A stretch of 64,000 bases of DNA, taken from assembly GCF_947077765.1 (NCBI RefSeq), contig NZ_CAMTTF010000005.1, forward strand, positions 181,501 through 245,500. Reading direction: 5' to 3'. Below the pieces are notes generated by a model. It was not told the DNA's origin. It saw nothing but the letters and a program-made list of their open reading frames with translations, and did no database searches. Source of the DNA: Salinibacter grassmerensis (GTDB taxonomy: Bacteria > Bacteroidota > Rhodothermia > Rhodothermales > Salinibacteraceae). The translations under genes and the position numbers were made by a program. Shown here piece by piece: positions 27,301 to 33,527 of this stretch; the first letter of the stretch is position 1; each line of letters starts with the position of its first letter.

Positions 27301-27584
27301 TGCGGCAGGGGGCACTCCTGCGGCTGCGGCCCATCCTCATGACGACGCTCACCACGCTGCTCGGCCTGCTGCCGTTGCTAGTGGCCACCGGCATCGGCGC
27401 GAACGTGCAGCGGCCCCTCGCGGCCGTGGTGGTCGGCGGCATCTTCACGCTCGTCCCCTCCACCCTTCTGCTGCTGCCCACCCTCTACGGCTGGTTCAAC
27501 CCCGAGGCACAGTCCGAACGGGCGATCGTCCGGGAGGTGGAAACCGGGGATCAGGCCCAGATTCAGGGCAGCGTGGCCGCCTAG
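24336..27584 (+). CDS. heavy-metal efflux RND pump (CusA/CzcA family)
   Basis: A 1082-residue inner-membrane proton-driven transporter. The N-terminal FDRLVTSVVKNRILVLL, VPVDAYPELTNNQVQI and the SYPIETSMTNLEGV segment are characteristic of the heavy-metal (HME) branch of RND pumps. It has twelve transmembrane helices in two halves with two large periplasmic loops. The helix-4 proton-relay region reads LAIGLGMFVDGAIVMVEN (about 402-420): Asp412 and Glu419 are present, but the position of the first Asp in CzcA's DFG motif is Gly406. That resembles the CusA (Cu/Ag) pattern more than CzcA (Co/Zn/Cd), although the substrate is not settled. A charged cytoplasmic insertion lies at about 510-545. Downstream after 45 bases is a PII-like gene. 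Confidence 0.93.
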   Translation: MFDRLVTSVVKNRILVLLFMAVLVGWGIYSWQQVPVDAYPELTNNQVQILTPVPGMSPVEVEKLVSYPIETSMTNLEGVKDNRSLSQFGLSVVTLVFEEDMDPYFVRRLVSQRLSKVKEDLPGKAEPGLGPLSTALGQVYQYTLTDEPGDGRSYSAQELRTMQDWILAPELRTVEGVVEANALGGFVKQYHVRFDPDQLVNHDLSLDEAYEALRASNQNSGGSYIVRNDQQYVVRGVGRLGGGDGNVVEDIENTVITSRDGTPILMSDVGDVQVDHAVRYGAATADGEGETVTGIVMMRRGANAQEVVNSVEAKMEELKQALPPGVGVDVYYNRNELTSAAISTVTTSLLIGGLLVLLVLISFLGDWRSALIVSLVLPMTALVTFILMNYFGFKANLMSLGGLAIGLGMFVDGAIVMVENIYRLREANPDASIGLIVVRAGREVARPIAFSVGVVIAVFLPLFTLQQMEGRMFRPMAFTVSFALMAALLLALTMAPALSSYLLASVGDSSEDPDATDEALQENGASPRPTNGAAGAAGGSSTRVVAALRSVYEPLLDAALTHRWATVSTAVVVVGLGAGLFTTLGTEFAPDLEEGSVAIQVALEPDAALETSTEVQTKVESALIKFPEVTTAVSKTGRPAVAFDPMGQNLTDMFVGLAPRDTWTVDSKEALVDSMRARVNQIPGANFAFTQPIALRLDEMVSGAKSEIALKIYGDDLDALRRLQSEAAGAVSDIEGVADVLPAQIAGYGYVEVDIDRDRAARYGLSVGTIQRAIDVAIGGEQLSTIREGDRRFALVGKFQESSRGSVESIRNLPLTTTEGARVRLQDVASITLTEAPAEVSREQGKRKVTLGINLSGRDAGSFVAEAKEAFRSEVTLPAGYLAEWGGQFENQERAQDRLMLILPITLAIVFVLLFMTFNSLGQAVLVFLNIPASVVGGVVLLWAMDLYMSVPASVGFIAVLGIAVQNGVVMVSFIDNLRERGQPLAQAVRQGALLRLRPILMTTLTTLLGLLPLLVATGIGANVQRPLAAVVVGGIFTLVPSTLLLLPTLYGWFNPEAQSERAIVREVETGDQAQIQGSVAA

Positions 27585-27629
27585 CCGTGCGCTCTTCGCC
27601 ACTCTCTTTCCCCCACACAGCACTCCGCC

Positions 27630-27968
27630 ATGAAGATGATCGTTGCCTACATTCGGCCCGTCAAGCAGGACGAGGTCGTCGATCGCCTGCGTCGGATGGA
27701 GGTCCCCGGCGCCAGCATGCATCCGGTCGATGGGTTCGGGCTGGAGGCCGACCCGAGCGGAGACGAGTCCTACGGGCCTCAGGTCACGCCCTACGCGGAG
27801 ATGGTGCGGGTCGAAGTCGTCTGCTCGGACGGCCGGGCCGAGGACTGGACCCAGGCCATCGCGGAGGCGGCCCAGACCGGGCGGCGGGGCGACGGCAAGG
27901 TGTTCGTGCTACCGGTTACCAATGCCGTGGACATCCGAACCCTTCAGACTGGGGACACCGTCGTCTGA
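27630..27968 (+). CDS. PII-like signalling protein linked to metal efflux
   Basis: A 112-residue protein of the PII/GlnB superfamily fold. It begins MKMIVAYIRPVKQDEVVDRL, as GlnB/GlnK do, and ends with GRRGDGKVFVLPV and VDIRTLQTGD, matching the PII C-terminal signature region. The central T-loop, however, lacks the YKG(A/S)xY uridylylation signature; the corresponding stretch is LEADPSGDESYGPQVTPYAE. No amtB or glnA is nearby; instead the gene sits 45 bases after an HME-RND pump. This is the arrangement described for the PII-NG group, which occurs next to heavy-metal efflux genes. A role in sensing metal or a nucleotide and modulating the pump is inferred, not shown. Confidence 0.88.
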   Translation: MKMIVAYIRPVKQDEVVDRLRRMEVPGASMHPVDGFGLEADPSGDESYGPQVTPYAEMVRVEVVCSDGRAEDWTQAIAEAAQTGRRGDGKVFVLPVTNAVDIRTLQTGDTVV

Positions 27969-28029
27969 TCTGTGCCCCGCTTCCCGCTCCGCGCTTACAC
28001 CGTCATCCGTCCTCATCCCAATCATTTCC

Positions 28030-28524
28030 ATGACCGCTGCACACCTCCACCTCGCCCTCAACCACATTCCCGTCCTCGGAACCCTTTTCGCCACCGCCCT
28101 ACTCGCCTACGGGTTGTGGCACGACCACACGGGGTTTCAAAAGGGGGCGCTCGGGCTGCTCGCGGCGGTCGGAACGGTGGCCGTCGCGGTCTACCTGACG
28201 GGCGAGCCGGCGGAGGCACTCGTTGAAGGCCTGGCGGGGGTGTCCCACGAGGCCCTCGAAGCGCACGAGGCATGGGGCTGGTACGCCGCACTCACGAGCA
28301 TCGGAACCGGGGTTCTCTCCCTTGGGGCACTGCTGTACCGATGGGCGGCCTCCTCGCTTCCCCGATGGATTGTTCGGGGCGTGTTTCTGCTGGCCCTCGC
28401 GGGCAGCGCACTCCTGGTCTACGCGGCGACCCTCGGCGGCAAGGTGCACCACCCCGAGCTCCGTGCTGGTCCAACGGCCGTGGAGACGACCGACGGCCCG
28501 GGGGCGGACATGGTCGAGGAGTGA
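28030..28524 (+). CDS. DUF2231-like small integral membrane protein
   Basis: A 164-residue protein with four predicted transmembrane helices. The first begins HLHLALNHIPVLGTLFATALL, with the His-rich start typical of DUF2231-type proteins, and the last is followed by GGKVHHPEL, another His pair at the membrane boundary. Such paired histidines could bind haem or metal. The reading frame is open far upstream (27643) as an antiphase overlap with the PII-like gene, but the start is the ATG at 28030, 61 bases after that gene. Its place between the PII-like protein and a HiPIP suggests a part in redox or metal handling at the membrane. Function is not established for the family. Confidence 0.8.
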   Translation: MTAAHLHLALNHIPVLGTLFATALLAYGLWHDHTGFQKGALGLLAAVGTVAVAVYLTGEPAEALVEGLAGVSHEALEAHEAWGWYAALTSIGTGVLSLGALLYRWAASSLPRWIVRGVFLLALAGSALLVYAATLGGKVHHPELRAGPTAVETTDGPGADMVEE

Positions 28525-28670
28525 GACTTCGTTCGGCCCTACCGCACGAGCGGATGAGGGGAATTCCACCACGCGAGAGTCCCCCTGACGTCCTCTAACG
28601 CCCTTTCCCCTCTCATGCAACCTTGCGCATTGCATTCATCTTCACCTCGATCACAAACGCACAGCGTCTT

Positions 28671-29063
28671 ATGTCTAGCAAGGATTCGGACCGCGTATCC
28701 CGACGACAGTTTCTTCGCTCGCTTGGCCTGGCCGGGGCCATCGGGGCAAGTGGCACGCTCCTGTTGGCCTGTGGCGGTAGCTCCGACGGCTCCGGAGACG
28801 GAGCCGGCGCCGACGGCGAACCCGCGACCGCGTCGGCGGACTGCTCCGACCTGTCGAGCCTCTCGGACACCCAAAAACAACGGCGCAAGCAGCAGGTGAA
28901 CGCCCTGAACTACGTGGAGGAGTCCCCCGAACCGAACAAGAACTGCGCGAACTGCCAGCTCTACCAGCAGGAGAAGTACGGCTCGGGCTATGGCGGATGC
29001 CAGCTCTTCCCCGGCCCCGTCGCGGGAGAGGGGTACTGCAGCTCCTGGGCCAAACAGAGCTAG
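28671..29063 (+). CDS. high-potential iron-sulfur protein, Tat-exported
   Basis: A 130-residue HiPIP carrying one [4Fe-4S]3+/2+ cluster. It has a twin-arginine signal (SRRQFLRSLGLAG, Arg11-Arg12), so it is exported already folded with its cluster; the LLLAC at 31-34 could also make it a Tat lipoprotein. The mature domain has the four cluster Cys in HiPIP spacing: Cys92, Cys95 (NCANC), Cys110 (YGGCQLF) and Cys123 (GYCSSWAK). HiPIPs usually carry electrons in the periplasm; in Rhodothermus one donates to a terminal oxidase. Here the neighbours are not oxidase genes but a metal-efflux system and a two-component pair. The start is the ATG at 28671. Confidence 0.92.
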   Translation: MSSKDSDRVSRRQFLRSLGLAGAIGASGTLLLACGGSSDGSGDGAGADGEPATASADCSDLSSLSDTQKQRRKQQVNALNYVEESPEPNKNCANCQLYQQEKYGSGYGGCQLFPGPVAGEGYCSSWAKQS

Positions 29064-29082
29064 GCCCGACGCCCTCTCGGTT

Positions 29083-29179
29083 GTCATTGCGGCGGGACGG
29101 TCCTTCTCCGCAGTCATTATGGGCTGTGGAAAGGGTCTACTGCTCTCCTGAACCGTCCACGGCACGGTCCTGCAGAATG
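29083..29179. other. nested inverted repeats in the HiPIP to response-regulator gap
   Basis: GTCATT (29083-29088) pairs with AATGAC (29174-29179), GGACGGT (29095-29101) with ACCGTCC (29152-29158), and CCGCAG (29108-29113) with CTGTGG (29124-29129, one wobble). Together they could fold into an extended stem of about 100 bases upstream of the regulator gene at 29274. No T-run follows. It could be a leader RNA or an operator; chance is not excluded. Confidence 0.35.
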
Positions 29180-29273
29180 ACATTGCGGGGCTGGCGCACG
29201 GCTCGGCACGACCGAACCACGGGGCTCGTACGAATTGAGCACACTCAAGAGTCACACACTGCATGCCCCATCG

Positions 29274-30023
29274 ATGAGTGACGCCCCCCATCTCCTGCTT
29301 GTCGAGGATGAGCCCGACGTGGCCTCGTTCGTGCAGCAGGGACTCGACGAAGAGGGGTACGAGGTCAGCTGGGTCGAGGCCGGCCGGCGTGGGCTCGACT
29401 ACGCCCGGCAGGGCAGCATCGACCTCGTCCTGTTGGACATCCGTCTCCCCGACCTGTCCGGGCTGGAGGTGTGTGAGCGCCTGCGCCTGCACCGCCCCGA
29501 ACTGCCGATCTTGATGCTCACTGCCCTCGACGCCGTGGAGGACCGGGTACGGGGCCTCCGGGCCGGGGCGGACGACTACCTTCCCAAGCCGTTCGCCTTC
29601 GACGAGCTTCTGGCGCGCATTGAGGCCCTCCTGCGCCGGATGGACCGGCCCTCGGAGTCGGGCCGGGTCGAGGACGGCCCGCTTGTACTCGACCCGGCGG
29701 CTCGCACCTGCACCTTCGACGGTGAGGAGGTCGACCTTACGCCCACCGAGTTCGACCTCTTGGCCTTCCTCATGGCCCGCAAAGGCCAGGCGTTGAGCCG
29801 CGACACGATTCACCAGGAGGTCTGGGGGCACGACTTTGATCGCGGGACAAACCTGATCGACGTGTACGTGAACTACCTCCGCCAGAAGCTCGACGAGGTC
29901 GGCTGCGAGGCCCCCATCGAAACCGTGCGGGGGATCGGCTACCGGTATACCTCTTGCTCAGCAGCGGATGCCTCCGCCGACGACCGCTCCTCATCCTCTT
30001 CCCCCGATCCCGCGAGCGCCTGA
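29274..30023 (+). CDS. OmpR/CusR-type response regulator
   Basis: A 249-residue transcription regulator. The receiver domain (1-120) has the acidic pair Glu11/Asp12, phosphoacceptor Asp55 (LVLLDIRLPD), the LTA switch Thr and the conserved PKPF Lys. A winged-helix DNA-binding domain follows (about 135-225: LDPAARTCTFDGEEVDLT, TEFDLLAFLMARKGQALS, NLIDVYVNYLRQKLDE, ETVRGIGYRY). The Ser/Asp-rich tail is unusual but short. Its stop codon overlaps the ATG of the kinase gene (ATGA at 30023), so the two are translationally coupled. By position it most likely controls the upstream metal-efflux genes, like CusRS or CzcRS. The start at 29274 gives the canonical receiver beginning. Confidence 0.94.
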   Translation: MSDAPHLLLVEDEPDVASFVQQGLDEEGYEVSWVEAGRRGLDYARQGSIDLVLLDIRLPDLSGLEVCERLRLHRPELPILMLTALDAVEDRVRGLRAGADDYLPKPFAFDELLARIEALLRRMDRPSESGRVEDGPLVLDPAARTCTFDGEEVDLTPTEFDLLAFLMARKGQALSRDTIHQEVWGHDFDRGTNLIDVYVNYLRQKLDEVGCEAPIETVRGIGYRYTSCSAADASADDRSSSSSPDPASA

Positions 30024-31531
30024 TGACGGCCCTCTCCTCCCAGTCCAGTGCCCCTGACGCGTCATCGGCAGACGAGCGTCCGTCCTTCCGCCGGCGCCTG
30101 CTGATGCGGATCGGCCCCGCGGTCGTGCTTGCCCTCGCCGTCCTGGCCCTCATCGCCTGGGGCGGTGCCTACCTAACCATTCACCAGAACGCGACCAACG
30201 CGCTGGCGGCGGAGGTGAACGAGATGCGCGCCGACGTGGACGGACAGGACACACTCGATCTGTCCCGGTACGCGTGGGACGAGGCCCACCACCGCCTGGC
30301 GGTCGACCGGGTCGACCCCATCTTTGTGCAGGTATTCGCGCCGGACGGTCGCCTCGTGCGCCGGTCGGCCAACATCGACTCGCTTTCCGGGGCCCTTCCA
30401 GCCCGTCGTCGGCCGGTCCATGCGGACGGGATCTGGCCCTCGCTCCACACCTTCACGCTGGGCGACCGCTCTTTCTACTATCGGACCCGGCCCCTACAGG
30501 CATCCTCCGGCGAACGACTGGGCTTCGTTCAGGTCGCCCGTCTCGTGCCAGAGCACCGATCTCTGCTGTGGGGCTTCGGCGCGGCGCTGGGCGGCCTCTG
30601 GCTCCTGCTATCGGGCGGGCTGCTGGGCCTCGTGGCGTGGGCCGCCGGGCGCGTGCTCCGCCCGCTCCGCTCCATTACCGAGGTGGCCCAGTCGGTGACC
30701 TCCGCGGCGCTGGAGGAGCGGGTCGACATCCCGCCCACGGCCGACCGCGAGACCGCCACGCTGGGCCGCGCCTTCAACGCCCTGCTCGATCGCATCGAGG
30801 AGCACGTGGCGGCCCTGCGGGGGTTTACCGCCAACGCGGCCCACGAGCTGCAGACCCCCCTCACCGCACTTCAGGGCCACGTCGAGCTGGCCCTGCGTCG
30901 CGAGCGCGACCCGGAGAGCTACCGCGAGACGCTCCGCCTCCTGGACCGCAAGCTCGGGGGGCTGGTGCGGACGCTCCGCGCCCTGCTGACGCTGACCCGC
31001 CTCGATCGGGCGGGAGACTTCGAGCGAAGCCCCGTGGACCTGTCCGCCCTCGCCGCCGACGAGGCGGACGCGGTGCAGCCCGCGGCCGACAAGAAAGGGC
31101 TCGATCTCGAGGTCGACGCCGAAGCGTCCGTCCGCGCCTCCGGTCAGCCGGCCCTACTCCGCAAGGCGGTCCGGAATCTCCTGGATAACGCCGTCAAGTA
31201 CACCCGCGAGGGGGGCGTCCGCGTCGGCGTCAGAGAGACGGCAGACGGGCAGGCGCGCCTCACCTGCGTGGACACGGGGGTGGGCATGTCCGACGAGGAG
31301 TGCGCCACGGCGACGGAGCGCTTCTACCGGGGCGACGAGGCCGGCCGCATGGCCCAGGGGAGCGGGCTCGGCCTCTCGCTCATCCGTCGCACTGTGGAGG
31401 AGCACGGCGGCGAGTTGCAGTTCGACTCCGCTCCGGGGGAGGGCACTCGGGTCACCATCATTCTGCCATCCCCCTCTTCTTGCAGCCCCGCCCGCGAGCC
31501 CAAGTGCAAACAGGCCCCCAACGCCGCGTAG
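30023..31531 (+). CDS. sensor histidine kinase partnered with the regulator
   Basis: A 502-residue membrane kinase. Two transmembrane helices (about 31-53 and 178-203) flank a periplasmic sensor domain of about 120 residues, which contains paired His in EAHHRL. HAMP (about 205-255), the HisKA domain with phosphorylated His274 (ANAAHELQTPL) and the HATPase_c domain with N box LLDNAVKYTREG, G1 DTGVGMS and G2 GSGLGLSL follow. This layout matches CusS-type metal-sensing kinases. It overlaps the regulator by four bases. The C-terminal tail (SCSPAREPKCK) adds two Cys residues not typical of the family. Confidence 0.94.
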   Translation: MTALSSQSSAPDASSADERPSFRRRLLMRIGPAVVLALAVLALIAWGGAYLTIHQNATNALAAEVNEMRADVDGQDTLDLSRYAWDEAHHRLAVDRVDPIFVQVFAPDGRLVRRSANIDSLSGALPARRRPVHADGIWPSLHTFTLGDRSFYYRTRPLQASSGERLGFVQVARLVPEHRSLLWGFGAALGGLWLLLSGGLLGLVAWAAGRVLRPLRSITEVAQSVTSAALEERVDIPPTADRETATLGRAFNALLDRIEEHVAALRGFTANAAHELQTPLTALQGHVELALRRERDPESYRETLRLLDRKLGGLVRTLRALLTLTRLDRAGDFERSPVDLSALAADEADAVQPAADKKGLDLEVDAEASVRASGQPALLRKAVRNLLDNAVKYTREGGVRVGVRETADGQARLTCVDTGVGMSDEECATATERFYRGDEAGRMAQGSGLGLSLIRRTVEEHGGELQFDSAPGEGTRVTIILPSPSSCSPAREPKCKQAPNAA

Positions 31532-32210
31532 ATCCCTACGTCCCAGCGACGAGACGTCTTCAACCGGCCCGGAAAATGCGCTTGCCCGGATGTCTTTGTG
31601 GCTCCGCTGCCCCTCGTGGAGCAGAATCCCGGTCCCTCACTAAGGGCCTCGCGGTCCACAGAAACAGCACTCGCGTAGACCCTTGCGGGACGATCCGTGC
31701 AGTCACGTTTGAGGGCCTAGTACCGCGACGTCGGAAGCGACACACCCCCACAGAGAAAACGCCCGGCACCCCCACCAGAGGGCCGGGCGTCGACGCTTCA
31801 AGGCGCCGTTGGAAGAAATGAAGTGCAGTGCGAGTCCCACCAGGAACCCGAATGCGTCTCGAAGACACGTGCGGAGGCTCAACTCTAACGTCGAACCCCT
31901 CCTTTTAATTTTTCTTCATCTCAGGACTGTTGGTCTCGGCATTTTGTTGACACTCCGGGGGCTAGGCCTCTTATGTTACAAACGTGTGATGCCTTTCACT
32001 AAAGCCTGTCCCGCCCAGATCGTTCTCCTTCGGACTCGTCTCGCTGTCTCCGTTGCCATCCCCCAATTCGGTCCAGAGCGCACGGGGGCAGGGCCGTGAT
32101 TCGCGGATGCACGCCCGCCTTGCGTTCATTGTCCCGTCGGGTCCTCCCATCCACTTCTGAGGGAGGTGGACACTCCTCCTACATCTTCTAGGCCCCACAC
32201 GGCGCACGCG
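31532..32210. other. 679-base gap without a supported protein gene
   Basis: Between the sensor kinase and the antiporter. It contains a minus-oriented terminator-like hairpin (31755-31790) and an AT-rich segment (31900-31985) with TTGACA at 31947 and TTATGT 18 bases later, a possible plus-strand promoter that would give the antiporter mRNA a leader of about 220 bases. That leader holds a CCTCCC/GGGAGG hairpin (about 32144-32166). Short frames on both strands lack support. Confidence 0.45.
31755..31790 (-). terminator. terminator-like hairpin with no visible upstream gene
   Basis: ACGCCCGGC (31759-31767) pairs perfectly with GCCGGGCGT (31782-31790) around a 14-base loop. On the minus strand it is followed by TTTTCTCTG, the arrangement of an intrinsic terminator. 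No minus-strand gene ends nearby: the next 420 bases upstream on that strand hold no supported coding sequence. Confidence 0.5.
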
Positions 32211-33440
32211 ATGCGGCACACACTGCTCGTAAACACTCTACTCGTTGGGGCCGTCATCGTGAGTACGATCGCGATGCGGTACAGCGCCGAGCGGGCCCGC
32301 ATAAGTCCCGTTCTGGGCTACTTCGTCCTCGGTGTCGGGTTGCGGGCCGCCGCTCCCTATGAACTCGTGCCCCTCCTGACGGAGCAGCAGGTCTTTCCCT
32401 TCCTGGCCGATCTCGGGGTCATCGTCCTCCTGTTCCGGGTCGGATTGGAAGGCGACTTGGGGCACCTGCTCGACCAGTTGCCCGAGGCGAGCTGGATCGG
32501 GGTCGGCAACGTGCTGAGCAGCGGCGGGGTCGCCTTCGGCGCGGCGGTGTTCCTGATTGGCTGGCCCCTGCTCCCCAGCCTGTTCGTGGCAACGGCCCTG
32601 ACCGCCACCAGCGTGGGGGTCAGCGTCGCGATTTGGGAGGAGGCCGGACGGCTGAACACCCCAGAGGGCTCGACGCTGGTGGACGTGGCCGAGCTCGACG
32701 ACCTCACGGGCGTTCTGCTAATGGCTCTTCTGTTCGCGGCGGCTCCCCTGCTGCGCGAACCGGGCACCGGTGCACTGCTCTCCTCCCTCGGGGCGGTGTT
32801 GGGAACGATGGTCCTCAAGCTAATCCTCTTCGGGGGTACCTGCCTCCTCTTCGCCTGGTACGTAGAACGCCCCATGACGGCCTTGTTTGACCGGCTCCAC
32901 GCCGGCAGGGGCACCATGCTGGTCATGCTGGGGGTCGGCATCATCGTAGCGGCCATTGCGGGACTGCTGGGATTCTCAACGGCCATCGGCGCGTTTTTCG
33001 CCGGTCTCATCTTCAGCCGGGACCCGCACACGACCGAGTACATGGACGCCTTTCGGCCTCTTCACGACCTTCTTGCGCCCTTTTTCTTTGTGGGCATCGG
33101 CCTGCACCTGACGCCCGAGGCCTTGGGGGCCGTTGGCGGCGCGACGGTCCTGCTTCTCGCCGCCGCCCTCCTCGGAAAAGTGGCGGGGGCGTACGTTCCC
33201 GCCCTGCCGTTTTTGGGCTCGTCCGGCGCCCTCGTGCTGGGCCTCAGCCTCGTGCCGCGTGCCGAGATCGCCCTGGTCATCATGCAGCGGGGCCTGGAGC
33301 TGGGGCGGTGGGCGGTTCCGCCGTCGATCTTTGCCCAGGTCGTGCTGATCTCGGCGGTGACGGTCCTGGTGACGCCCCTCGTGCTCCGCCCCCTGCTCAC
33401 ACCCCCGTCGATGGTCTCCGCCCCGGAGTCCTCCGGGTGA
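32211..33440 (+). CDS. CPA2-family cation:proton antiporter (Kef/NapA type)
   Basis: A 409-residue integral membrane antiporter with about twelve hydrophobic helices and no cytoplasmic TrkA-N domain. Family signatures: ISPVLGYFVLGVGL in the second helix, LGVIVLLFRVGLEGDL, the transport-site region SVAIWEEAGRL..DVAELDDLTGVLL with its adjacent Asp pair, and LGFSTAIGAFFAGLIFS. It would exchange Na+ or K+ for H+ across the inner membrane, plausible in a halophile. A GTG at 32166 in frame would add a polar 15-residue leader, so the ATG at 32211 (MRHTLLVNTLL) is preferred. The next gene, 87 bases downstream, is another ion-coupled transporter. Confidence 0.88.
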   Translation: MRHTLLVNTLLVGAVIVSTIAMRYSAERARISPVLGYFVLGVGLRAAAPYELVPLLTEQQVFPFLADLGVIVLLFRVGLEGDLGHLLDQLPEASWIGVGNVLSSGGVAFGAAVFLIGWPLLPSLFVATALTATSVGVSVAIWEEAGRLNTPEGSTLVDVAELDDLTGVLLMALLFAAAPLLREPGTGALLSSLGAVLGTMVLKLILFGGTCLLFAWYVERPMTALFDRLHAGRGTMLVMLGVGIIVAAIAGLLGFSTAIGAFFAGLIFSRDPHTTEYMDAFRPLHDLLAPFFFVGIGLHLTPEALGAVGGATVLLLAAALLGKVAGAYVPALPFLGSSGALVLGLSLVPRAEIALVIMQRGLELGRWAVPPSIFAQVVLISAVTVLVTPLVLRPLLTPPSMVSAPESSG

Positions 33441-33527
33441 GCCTCGCTCACACCACCAGTACGCTCGACGACTGGTCTGCACCGACAGTCCCCCCGACCT
33501 CTTGTCCCCGACCTCGCGTGTCCCTCG

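Noticed and set aside
28539-29831. A minus-strand open frame of 430 codons over the HiPIP and response regulator genes
   Set aside because: Both covered genes are firmly identified on the other strand; the frame has no recognisable features.
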